Shown: piece by piece, positions 21,870 to 31,040 of the stretch
Position numbering within the stretch: position 1 is the stretch's first letter
Layout: every line of letters starts with the position of its first letter
From: Notospermus geniculatus
Taxonomy: Eukaryota; Nemertea; Pilidiophora; Heteronemertea; Lineidae
Direction: 5' to 3'
NCBI GenBank assembly: GCA_002633025.1
Contig: NMRB01000371.1
Location: forward strand, 270,011 to 334,010
Length of the DNA stretch: 64,000 nucleotides
Program-made: the position numbers and the translations under genes
The notes under the pieces: generated by a model
The model's database searches: none
Seen by the model: the letters and a program-made list of their open reading frames with translations, nothing else
What the model was told of the DNA's origin: nothing

Positions 21870-22550
21870 TATTATAGTGAAGGCCAAGCATATCAGTGTT
21901 GACGTCTGGTGGGAAGCAGACAACCTGCAAGGAAATCAAATCCCTCAGTTCACCCCGAGAGGAAACAGATTCTCGGGTTATTCTCTACTGCCTCTATGCG
22001 AAGGATAAGGGGTACAAGTTTGTTTGTGTTCGAAGCCCTGACACAGACATATTGTTTATTCTCCTCCATTACTAATCGCAACTCAAGGAAATAAACATTC
22101 TCTTCGAAACAGCCAAGAATAAAAAATGTTGCATTGATATTACAGGGTTGCCAAAATCACCTGGGACAAAAGCTGTATTCTCCTCTGCTTAGCTTACATG
22201 CGTTTTTACTGGAGGCGAGAGTACAAGCCCATAAAAGGACACAAAGGTCAAGTCGTACCAGGAAGCATTTGCTACGCTGGGGGACTCCTGGGATGTTGAT
22301 GATTCCATATTTGGTGTGTTGGAAAAATTCACCTGTGCCCTCTATAGCAATCCAAGGCAATATTCTGAATTTGGACCCTTTTTGGATCAACATGATCAAG
22401 AAAACTGTTACCCAAAGGGTGTCATGATGGGTATCATTTCGGAGCTCAATGAGAGCAATGTTGAAATAAGTTATTTTCATCCACCTGCAGCCCCGTCGAA
22501 CTTGTGGGAAGGGGTCAAATGGCAGGTTTGTGGCATTTTTTGACCCTCCT
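21870..22550 (+). pseudogene. Decayed ORF of an unrecognised multicopy element family
   Basis: In one frame with at least three in-frame stops the sequence reads LTSGGKQTTCKEI, REETDSRVILYC, VCVRSPDTDILFILLHY, LFETAKNKKCCIDITGL, KSYQEAFATLGDSW, then LEKFTCALYSNPRQY, FLDQHDQENCYPKGVMMG, and ends near 22542. The pattern EE-D-R, about 20 residues, then SPDTD resembles the acidic core of PIN/XPG-type nucleases, and I associate it with a repeat-encoded protein family common in invertebrate genomes. I cannot name the family. The left arm holds the C-terminal part inverted (21083-21520), with KGKVKGIKLL preserved where this copy is damaged. Confidence 0.55.
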
Positions 22551-23805
22551 CATGGGTTGCAGTGTACATTTTGAGCAATGAAACCCATGCCATGTTGTTG
22601 TACTCACTGAGACCTTTAATTTGGTACCATGTTGATATGATTTGAAGACATCAGAATCCCCCCCCCCCCCCCCTGTGAATTCCTTGTGCCTTAGGCCCCC
22701 TAAAAAGGGTGGCCGTCTTGGAAATGTGTTCAGCATGTCCATCTTTGTATCAAAGAGGAGGTAATGTTTAGTTATCAGCACTACGCTGAAAAAAATTAAG
22801 AAATGGCCATCTTTCCCAGTCATGTCTCATGGTTCAATAACTACATTTTAAATTTCATCAATTTTGACCCCTTACAAGGTCAGATACCATGAAAAAATGG
22901 ATTTCACATTCCTAAATGAGAGACTAAATGAAAACCTGTCTGTTGATACCAAATTTATTGAATTTAATTAAGTAATAGCAAAGTTATGGGCTAATTTATT
23001 TTTCCTATGGGTGTGGTCAAAAACCCGTTGCTAGTATGGTAACATGAGACATTCCCAGTCATGTCTCATGGTTCAATAACTACATTTTAAATTTCATCAA
23101 TTTTGACCCCTTACAAGGTCAGATACCATGAAAAAATGGATTTAACATTCCTAAATGAGAGAGTAAATGAAAACCTGTCTGTTGATACCAAATTTATTGA
23201 ATTTGATTAAGTAATAGCGAAGTTATGGGCTCATTTAGTTTTCCTATGGGTGTGGTCAAAAACCCGTTGCTATGGTAACATGAGACCCAAAATTTTTAAT
23301 GTTAGCATACTTTTTCACAAAGGGTACACCACAGGGATTAAGAAAATACCAAAAAGGTTTGGTCATGGGGGAGGGGGTGCATGTGGACCCCTCCTAGCCC
23401 TCGGACCATGAGGATTATTGAGGTTTGCCATAACTGGCTATTGGGTCTAATTAGTAATTAGCACGGCAATTTTCCGTGCTAATTAATACAAATTATGCAA
23501 CCAAATACCAAACTTCTGTCCCTCAGATTTATTGCAATGATTAGAAAACAGATAATTCACTTCAATGACGCATTCAATTGTGAAAAACAATGTGCATACC
23601 AAAATGGAAAAAGTCGAATAGTTAAGGAGATATTACCAAAAGAAGTGAAAAATTCCTTTACATTTTCCATTAAATTTCACACTTTGACAGGCTCTGTGTG
23701 GTTTACTCTGAAGTATATTGCAAACTTCTTTATGCCATTGTATTCAGGGGGTGAAATAAATCATTTTTTGTGAAAATATGAAATTTACCCTTAATTAACC
23801 TTTGA
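22105..23805. repeat. Right arm of the large inverted repeat
   Basis: Inverted counterpart of 20030-21535, separated by a 570-bp spacer. It is longer because a 237-bp unit (AGTCATGTCTCATGGTTCAA...) is tandemly doubled at about 22817-23290 but single in the left arm. The arm ends near 23805, exactly where integrase coding of the BEL element resumes. Confidence 0.8.
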
Positions 23806-24843
23806 AAATTTTGGCCGTTGAAAATCAGAGCAGTTACCAAGCGCATGATTCGGAACTGTTTCCTTTGCTATCTCAGGAAGGTCAAACCTCGTATTCCAGT
23901 GATGGCGGATCTACCAAGGTGCCGCGTTGATGCTGCTCAAGGTCCATTTTACTACTGCGGTGTCGACTATTGGGGGCCTATGCTGGTGAAATTCTACAGA
24001 AAGCGGACAAACGTTAAACGCTGGGGATGTCTTTTCACGTGTCTTTCCACTCGCGCAGTTCATCTCGAGTTGGCGGAGTCACTAGAGACTGATGAATTTA
24101 TCATGTGTTTGAGAAACTTCATAGGACGACGAGGACATCCGTACGAAATGTACAGTGATAATGGTACGAATTTCAAAGGAGCAAATCAGGAACTGTCAAA
24201 ATGTTTGAAAGAATTGGAGCAGAGCAAAATCATCGGATTTTTGTCACCTCATCGTATCAATTGGCACTTCAACCCCCCATCAGCTCCACACTTTGGGGGT
24301 GCGTGGGAGCGTTTAGTGCAGTCGGTCAAAAGGGCACTGGATGCCACTCTGAAGGATGTTGTCGTATCTGATTCCGTTCTACGTACCGCTCTGATCGAAG
24401 TCGAGGGTGTACTGAATAGCAGACCTCTGACACACAACAGTTCTGATCCGAATGACTTCACGGCGCTTACACCAAATCATTTCCTGTTGGGACGTGCTGA
24501 TAATAAAGTGCCACCAACCATTTCCCAAGACCAAGAGATAAACAGCAAGAAGAGGTGGCGACAGTGTCAAGTTCTGGCGGATCGGGTTTGCCGTCGATGG
24601 AAACGTGAATATTTACCTCAGTTGACCACCAGAGAACGATGGAAAACAGACAACAAATCGGCTACAGTCGGTAGCTTAGTAATGCTCGTGGATGAGGATC
24701 TCCCCAGAGGACGCTGGGAACTAGGTCGAATTGATGCTGTATATCCCGGAGACGATGGTAAAGTACGTGCGGTAGATGTTCGAACTGCGAGGAGCGCTTT
24801 CCGCCGCCCTGTAGCGAAAGTGTGCATTCTGGAGGAGGACTAA
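23803..24843 (+). pseudogene. BEL/Pao integrase, copy 2 (catalytic triad present)
   Basis: Begins abruptly at FWPLKIRAVTKRM, about 6 codons before the first Met (23818), so it is a 5'-truncated pol segment. It holds the end of the zinc-binding region (NCFLCYLRK) and the catalytic core: Asp in CGVDYWGP (23964), Asp in YSDNGTNF (24157) and Glu in GAWERL (24307), 50 residues after the second Asp. The DUF5641-like C-terminal domain runs to the stop at 24841. Unlike the copy at 8838-12034, the core has no deletion. Without the rest of pol in frame it has no obvious way to be expressed. Confidence 0.88.
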
Positions 24844-25415
24844 TTCAGTGTGTGTGAAAGACCCTAGAGTGAAGTGCTAGCAACCTCTCCTCTAGGGCAA
24901 CTTTAATCATCATCAATTCTAATCAGATAATTCAAGGATTGTGACACGTTTTGAGTTAACTTATGTGGAAGCTAGGACTTCTGCATTTTCCCGGATTGCA
25001 ATTTATCGATTCGGTACTGTTTGTTCTATAAGTGATTGATGATTTGTGTGGCCGTCACAACTGCGAGGATCTCCGCATAGTTTGTTGGAAATTCAGGACA
25101 TTGAAGACAGGACATCGTGTAACCCGTGATTTATAACGTTTGGTTTAACTATCAGGCATGTCAGGCTGATCTAGTATTGACAAGGTTTCAAAGTCCATTA
25201 ATATGTGGTTTAGACTTATTTGTGTTAAAGTGTTGAAGGCGGACACCTTGTCGTGCGTGGTCAGCGTGACATTCTGATATTTTTGGGCAGGTTTAATAGC
25301 CCTGTTGATTTATGTTGTAATATTCTTTGTTATTTAACTGGTACAGTCACAGCAGTTCATTGCATTTAAAGAGGCACTGCTACAATTTATTTTGACTCCG
25401 TCAGGGGGGCGGGCA
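24844..25415 (+). other. BEL/Pao 3' untranslated region
   Basis: Lies between the pol stop and the 3' LTR. The first 130 bp match 12035-12165; the remaining 440 bp have no second copy in the window. No coding frame is recognisable. Confidence 0.65.
25403..25415 (+). promoter_or_regulatory. Polypurine tract next to the 3' LTR
   Basis: AGGGGGGCGGGCA directly precedes the TG of the 3' LTR, the position and composition expected of the plus-strand primer in LTR retrotransposons (one internal C). Confidence 0.65.
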
Positions 25416-25858
25416 TGTCGCCTAATTTGTCTTCGGCAGTTTCGTGTGTTTCGCGGCCCGCATGGAGGCCACGTGACAACCCAGCTTCTGGAATGTAACA
25501 ACGTCACAACAACCTTATTCGTCATGCCACGCAGCTCGCTCGCGCGAGTTGTGAATTTACTCCGTTCTTTGCAAGCCAATTTTAACATGTTAAAGGCCCG
25601 TTTCCACTTGAGCGTTTTACGCCGCGTTTTGACGCTTCGCCCATTGTTTGGAAGCAGAGCGGCGGAAAATAACAAAAGATTTGACGCATCACGCGGCATA
25701 AAACGCTCTAGTGGAAACGGGCCTTTATGTCACAATTTAGTCGCCTACTGTGGAATTTGGTCGAAATACGCAACAAGTTGATAAGCAAGTGTTTAACAAC
25801 CGGAATAAACGAGATGCTGTCTGAGACATGACTCATTGTTTTATGCCAAATTCCCACA
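25416..25858 (+). repeat. 3' LTR of the BEL/Pao element
   Basis: Same TG...CA ends as 4305-5079 and followed by AAACA (25859-25863), matching the bases before the 5' LTR. It contains a 135-bp palindromic MITE (25592-25726) that the 5' LTR lacks, and lacks the 455 bp at 4520-4975 of the 5' LTR. Apart from those, the two LTRs are very similar, implying a fairly recent integration. Confidence 0.87.
25592..25726. mobile_element. Palindromic MITE in the 3' LTR
   Basis: AAAGGCCCGTTTCCACTTGA at the left is answered by its complement at the right. The empty site is preserved in the 5' LTR at about 4482-4490 (AACATGTTTATGTCAC). A related copy with the same centre (AGCGGCGGAAAATAACAAAA, with AAC for AGC) sits at 56255-56388. 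The 2-3 bp overlap at the junction (TT or TTA) suggests a Harbinger-like element. Confidence 0.85.
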
Positions 25859-26280
25859 AAACACACGTGCTTGTATCTACTTTTAACGCTCGGAATTCCA
25901 TTCCTGACGTCATTATGGGTTCCCCAGAGTTATTTATAGAATTTCCCGCGATTCTGCCTTGGACCTGCTTCTTTTGCCTGACCGGAAGCCCTCGCTGTCC
26001 AATCTGAGAAGTATGGTACAGCCATCCACCTAAAACGGATGCTCCTGCCGTCCGCTACCACTGATCAGCATTCTTCAACTTTGTCAACTTCACAGCGTGA
26101 ACATTGGCAGAATATATGCGAACAGTGTAGTTGCAGTTTTAAGAGAGATATTTTCATTCTATATTGTCTCAAGATTCATCAGCACTTTACAGAATGAAAA
26201 AAAATGAAAATTGATTGAGTAAGACGACTTTTTGGCTCATCTGTTTGGGGTTTGGATTCGGTTTCTGGATGGCTGAGTCA

Positions 26281-26838
26281 TCCGAAACATGCGGATGGCC
26301 AGCCGTCCCTTTCTAGACTGATAACAGAGCTCGCCTCTCCTTCAATCAATGAATCTAAGTGTGAAAACTTGCTAATAGATGGCATGTCAGACTTGTCAAT
26401 AGCTGCAGAAAACTTGTCCCAAAAGTTTTGCCACTGACGCACATCTCCAGAGAACTTAGGAAGTTCTAACTTAGGTAAACGTACTTTAGAAGTGGAAGTA
26501 CCACCGGCACTAGAACGACCATCAGGTCCCGAACTAACTTTGGCGGATGTAGATATTTTCGAACTGCGTAATTTGTCAAGTTTCCAATTAGCTTCAACAA
26601 GTGTCCTAAAAATTTTATCGAGATAGTTACCGGTTTCCAGTATCGTATCATCCAACCCCTCGTCAGTCGTACAATGCATTTCAACCCGGACTCTGCATCT
26701 TCGAAAGCTTTCAGCCGTTGATTTAACTCGTCAATCCCCCTTTGTAGAGCCGTAACATCAGCGCCGCCATCTTGGATAATTTTGGAGAGGGTGTTCTCAG
26801 CCCGTGTCAGCCAAACTTTTTCGGAAGTCGGGGGCATT
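26281..26838 (-). pseudogene. Second BEL/Pao gag fragment, frameshifted
   Basis: Reading leftward from about 26838 (MPPTSEKVW) the first part gives LSKIIQDGGADVTALQRGID. A frameshift near 26685 moves to the frame with LDDTILETGNYLDKIFRTL and the gag core LPKLELPKFSGDVRQWQNFW followed by FSHLDSLIEGEAS, the hallmark of the DUF1759 gag domain of BEL/Pao elements. Coding ends abruptly near 26281. It differs clearly from the gag at 5108-8795, so it is a different BEL family. No LTR was seen. Confidence 0.8.
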
Positions 26839-26871
26839 ATGTCGTGGCGCGTGCGTCGGTGTCGTCGTCGG

Positions 26872-27595
26872 TTTCCGTTAACATTTGGTTTCCGTGAATT
26901 AGCTTGAGAACGCTTTGACCGATCAACCTGAATTTTTTTGTGAGGGTTGGTCTCTATGAGGGGACGGTTCCTTTCGATGACCAGCTCCGCCGCCCATCCA
27001 ACATGGCGGCTATGGTGGCCAGCGTGAAATCGGTTTCCGTCGATTAACTTGAGAATGCTTTGCGCAGTCAACCTAAATTTTTTTGTGAGGGTTGGTCTCT
27101 TTTTTTATATATACTATATTTATTCACTTCAAGGAAAATTGGCACTGACCAACAGGCTAATAGCCTATACAAGGGTCTGTGCCATACACAGTTTTATAAA
27201 TCTATCACAGAGTACACACCGTCATCGAAGCGCGTGGGCCCACCGAGGCCATCATCACTTTAAACGCGACCTCCGACGGACCCCCCAGACCACCCCACAT
27301 GCATATAACAATTCAGAATTTGGAACTACTATGAGGGTTGGTCTCTATAAGGGGACGGTTCCTTTCGACGACCAGTCCGCCACCATCCAAGATGGCGGCT
27401 ATGGTGGCCATCTTGAAATTGGCTTCCGTTGATTAACTTGAGAACGCTTTGCACAATCAACCTGATTTTTTTTGTGAGGGTTTGCATCTATGAGGGGAAG
27501 GTTCTTTCGATGACCAGCTCTGCCGCCCATCCAAGATGGCGGCTATGATGGCCATCTTGAAATCGAGTTTCCGTCAATTAATTTCAGATTGCTTC
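26872..27595. repeat. Tandem repeat, about 145-bp unit, roughly 3.3 copies
   Basis: Units start near 26872, 27031, 27422 and 27567, sharing GATTAACTTGAGAACGCTTT, GAGGGTTGGTCTCTATGAGG and CATCCAAGATGGCGGCTATG. The second unit is split by the retrocopy at 27101-27331. It lies just upstream of the minus-strand BEL gag and could be part of that element's leader. Confidence 0.75.
27101..27331 (-). mobile_element. Retrocopy with poly-A tail and 15-bp TSD
   Basis: TGAGGGTTGGTCTCT occurs directly on both sides (27086-27100, 27332-27346). Read on the minus strand, the 231-bp insert ends in AATAAATATAGTATATATAA plus an A run, that is a polyadenylation signal and tail. A long TSD plus poly-A tail is the signature of LINE-driven retroposition. 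The source RNA is unknown; a short frame inside (MWGGLGGPSEVAFKVMMASV...) ends in a stop and resembles nothing I know. Confidence 0.8.
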
Positions 27596-27622
27596 GCCCA
27601 CAAACATGCCAGTCGGGGGCAT

Positions 27623-27856
27623 ATGCCATGCTCTGCGTTGCTCTTGTTCCCTTTCCTGTTCTGTTTCGCCGCTTCCATCTTCCAGGCCCGTCCCCAAACC
27701 TTCGCTGGCCTCAGTTCCCGGGTTTCGGCACCATTAATTGTCGGCAATTCCACAACTAGGGCGGGTTGGAAGATGAAATCCTCAACTCCGTGGAGGGGAG
27801 AGCAGGAACACGGCCGACTACAACAACGTGTATTTGGCAAATGCGAAATTTATTTG
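27623..27856 (+). CDS. Possible first exon with signal peptide
   Basis: From ATG 27623 the product starts MPCSALLLFPFLFCFAASIF, a hydrophobic core of about 15 residues followed by QA-RPQT, a plausible signal-peptidase site. A short polar part with one N-S-T glycosylation site follows. The frame reaches a strong splice donor, TTG|GTAAGT, at 27856/27857. Local GC is higher than the surroundings. An upstream in-frame ATG exists at 27536, but it lies within the tandem repeat and I prefer the later one. I see no partner exon with matching phase, so this could be chance; the protein is not recognised. Confidence 0.3.
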
Positions 27857-28042
27857 GTAAGTAGTCCGGTCGTCAGGTGTTGGGAGAAGGATACATGGAG
27901 TGAGAACACCTAGTCACATGATAGGCTACAGGGTATTTCAAAAGATAACTTCACTATCTATGACAATCTCAAAGGATTAGAGTTCTAGCCGAAGGCGAAA
28001 ACGAAATTCCTCATAAAGTTCCTATCTCGCCTTAAAGACTTC

Positions 28043-28180
28043 GGGCCGTATTCAAAAAGGGTGTTTAAGACTTCGTCAAATGTAACTTCGTCAAATGCAT
28101 GGTGGAAGTGTGTGCATTTAGTGAAGTTACACGCGTCTAAGTCTTAATCATGTGATGATCACCCTTTTTGAATACGGCCC
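28043..28180. mobile_element. MITE with TIR GGGCCGTATTCAAAAAGG, copy 1
   Basis: 138 bp with near-perfect inverted ends and 3-bp TSD TTC (28040-28042, 28181-28183). A larger relative with the same ends lies at 36946-37364 (TSD CAA). Related internal words (CTAGGCC, TACGGCCC) also occur near 6140-6306. Between here and 29035 I see no gene. Confidence 0.85.
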
Positions 28181-29034
28181 TTCTAATCTAATAAGGATGT
28201 AACATTTTTATTCATCCATGGGTGTACGTGGAGGAGTTTCAAAATTCATCAAGACAGGGTTTTTTACTTTTTATATGTCATCAAGTTGATTAAAAATTGT
28301 ATATTCACAAGATAAGAGATATTGATAAGAGATAAGAAGCAGCATTCAGGGACAACGGCATTAACCACAAGGACAAATCCCCATCAACAAAATGAAATGG
28401 AGCACATAAGGTGAGGGCACATAAGCCGTGGTTTCTTATGTGAGAGGTTGTTGAATCGAGCAACGATTTCGGTGCTCAGTAGAGCACTTTTATTGTCTGT
28501 TTGTCCTCACTGTGCCTGTAGTTGGGATGTGCAATGGTGAAACTTCCCAGTAACCTACACTGCACGACGAAGTACATTTTTGAACCTTATCGTTTAAAGG
28601 GAGACATGCGAAAAATATTGCCCGGCGGGCACTCTTGGTTATCGTAGTGTCAGCGATGATGATCAGACGGCGCTGTGCGTTAAAGCGAGGAACGAGGAAT
28701 TTCAGTTCGTCAACCGACTACTATAGGCGCTCGCCATTGTGTGTTAAAAATAGAACTTCTTTTGCGCTCGTATTATATGGTATTACATGATTATGGGACC
28801 ATTGTATTAATGCTTGCGATAGAAGCATTGGCATGATTGGGCTGCTTTGGCGAGAGGGGTTCAACCAATATACATGTAAGTTGGTCTAAGTGGTCTGTTG
28901 AGTGTTGGAACTTGAGACTGGCTTTCCTGTCCATGGTGTTTTCGGCATCACTATATGGATAACGGGATTTCCTATAGTGGTGCTGCCGACAGTGCCCACC
29001 ACCAACAGCCACTTGTCTACTGGAGCATGGATCT

Positions 29035-29440
29035 TATAAATACCTCCATGTTCTGCTCAATAAGAGAAAAAGCACAGAGGTTGACACAAAAATGAATGAT
29101 AAATAGGAAGTCAACTTCCAAGAATTCGCAAATTTTCGACCCCAACCGGGGTCTTCTTCACAGAAAGAAAACACGATCTCATCTCGAGATAAAATGAATC
29201 TCCAACTCTTGTCCCTAAAATGAGTTTCTTTTGCAACTCGAATAGACATAACTGGGTCTCCACTTGAGATGGCATTGTCTCCATCTGGTTAAAATGATTC
29301 TCAGCTGTCTCCACCGGATTGTCTGTTGTCTCGAATCAAATAAACAAGTGATGTCTCCATATACATGTATAAAAAAACGTTTCACACCCAGTGGGTTTCG
29401 AACCCAGAACCCTCTTGAAGTCTCCGGATTTTGAGACTGA
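29035..29440 (-). mobile_element. tRNA-derived SINE with central hairpin, copy 2
   Basis: On the minus strand: tRNA-like 3' half with box B GGTTCGAAACCC (about 29397), body, hairpin GAAGACCCCGGTTGGGGTCG (about 29140) and tail TTCTTGGAAGTTGACTTCC. It shares hairpin and tail with 15778-16105. A palindrome-rich body (GGAGAC repeats) distinguishes this copy. There is no coding potential. Confidence 0.65.
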
Positions 29441-30154
29441 GACAAATCGTAGATGTTCCATATAGTAGTTTTATTTGAAACCTGTAAAACAAGTCAAAGA
29501 TTACAAAAGGACGGTTCAACGCCACCAAAGGGCTATAAATTCCACAAATACTTCAAAGGCGCCTATTTCAAACTAAAAAGGAAACTGAACCGTAAACTAT
29601 TCACTTATTTCACACAATGTCAATGCCACTGGAATGTTCAGCGAAACACCTCTGATCGCAAGTCGGACACCAGAACCACCACACCACCAAGCCGATTTTT
29701 TTCTGTGTTCAGGCTGGCACTTTCTAGACCGAAATCGCAGAAAAGACTGCTGAAAAGTGAGATTTCAGGCATCATCTCCAAAGGGCACGCTGATGGGCAA
29801 CGAGTTATCGTCCTCCCCGCGCCAATTTTTGACGCCGCGCAAATTCATTTTTGCTACATGTAAGTCACTGCAAATTCCACTGTAGCATCAACTTGCGTGT
29901 CACAGCTGGAGTATCAATTCAGGCTAAGTGCGCCTTGAAAATCCAAAAATTCATCCTAAATTTTTCATCCTTGATCCTAAAAATTTCTAATTTGGTCTTA
30001 CATGTATTTTAGGGTGATTCCTAAAAATTACTAATTTTTTTCAAATGGGGTCTCCGCCAAAACACTACGTATTGAAATTGACGTCCATGCGCCATTTATG
30101 GAACCACCACTGAACTGCCATCAAAGGATGCGAGTCATATGATGTCAGGTGCGG

Positions 30155-30215
30155 GCATCTGGTGCTCACCAGTCTATCTGGCCTGACGGCCATCTAGCCT
30201 GGTTCGAATCCATCA
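30155..30215 (+). repeat. tRNA-like sequence (SINE head or tRNA relic)
   Basis: GCATCTGGTGCTCACCAG resembles a D-arm and GCCTGGTTCGAATCC a T-arm (box B). The cloverleaf is incomplete, so a functional tRNA is unlikely. Confidence 0.35.
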
Positions 30216-30949
30216 CATTTCCCGTTTCTGAGGGGGTGAGAGCCTCAGCCAATCATCGGGGCGTGAAGGAAAATCGACGTGCCAATCAAAATCCATGTTA
30301 CAAATTCGAGCGTGAAGAGCAAAGAAAGTGTCCAACGGTGATTTGTTTCGCGAGTTGATTGGCTCGGAGGCGGGGTCAAGTAGGGGTCAGGTTCATTAAT
30401 AATTTATGCATTAACGGAAAAGATGACATGATTCGGACAAGGCTAAAGACGGAGTCGATAGCCTTGTTTGGACAAGATGGGTGCGGGGCGCGTGGTCATC
30501 AGCAGACTATCATGGTTGAAAATGGTTGACCCTGACACCTCCATCAAAATGTCCGCATGGCGCAGGGAGGGGAGCTGCCGCCGCCCAATATTTGGCATGT
30601 GAAAAATAAAAAAAATACAGCTAAAATATTTCTTCCTCGCCGTGAGAGATTATGGCTATGGCCCGCTATTTTATGAAATTTTTGCCCCCCCCCCCCCAAC
30701 CTCCAGGTGTTCCTACACCCTGGTCACTGCAGCATTATGATGGTCAGTTCATAAGTGGTACAGTACTCAGGTAGAGTATGGAATGTGCATGTCAGTTTCA
30801 TCAATGGTCGTTGAAGGCATTGTGAGTATCCATTTTATATTGCTATACGTCAACTCCAGTCACATTGAGTAACTGCAACTGTAATTCCAATTAATTTTAT
30901 CAGGAAATCTAGCTGTAAACCTTCTGATACCACCCTAAAAATTCCTAGA

Positions 30950-31040
30950 CTTTTCTGTAGTCTCTTACTTGAAAGTGCCTGAGGAAGACCCCGGTTGGGG
31001 TCGAAAATTTGCGAAATTTTGAAGAGACGATTTCTCCATT
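30950..31040 (+). mobile_element. SINE hairpin fragment, copy 3
   Basis: Contains GAAGACCCCGGTTGGGGTCG followed by AAAATTTGCGAAATTTTGAA, the hairpin-plus-tail segment seen at 15980 and 29140, but no tRNA-like head nearby. It is flanked by two copies of AAAAATTCCTAGA, possibly a TSD. A C-run lies upstream at 30687-30697. Confidence 0.5.

Noticed and set aside
27574-27840. Minus-strand frame opposite the signal-peptide exon
   Set aside because: It is the antisense shadow of a GC-rich stretch, with no leader, splice or domain evidence.
29453-29863. 136-codon plus-strand gene next to the SINE
   Set aside because: Basic, low-information sequence with no domain, start context or splice support.
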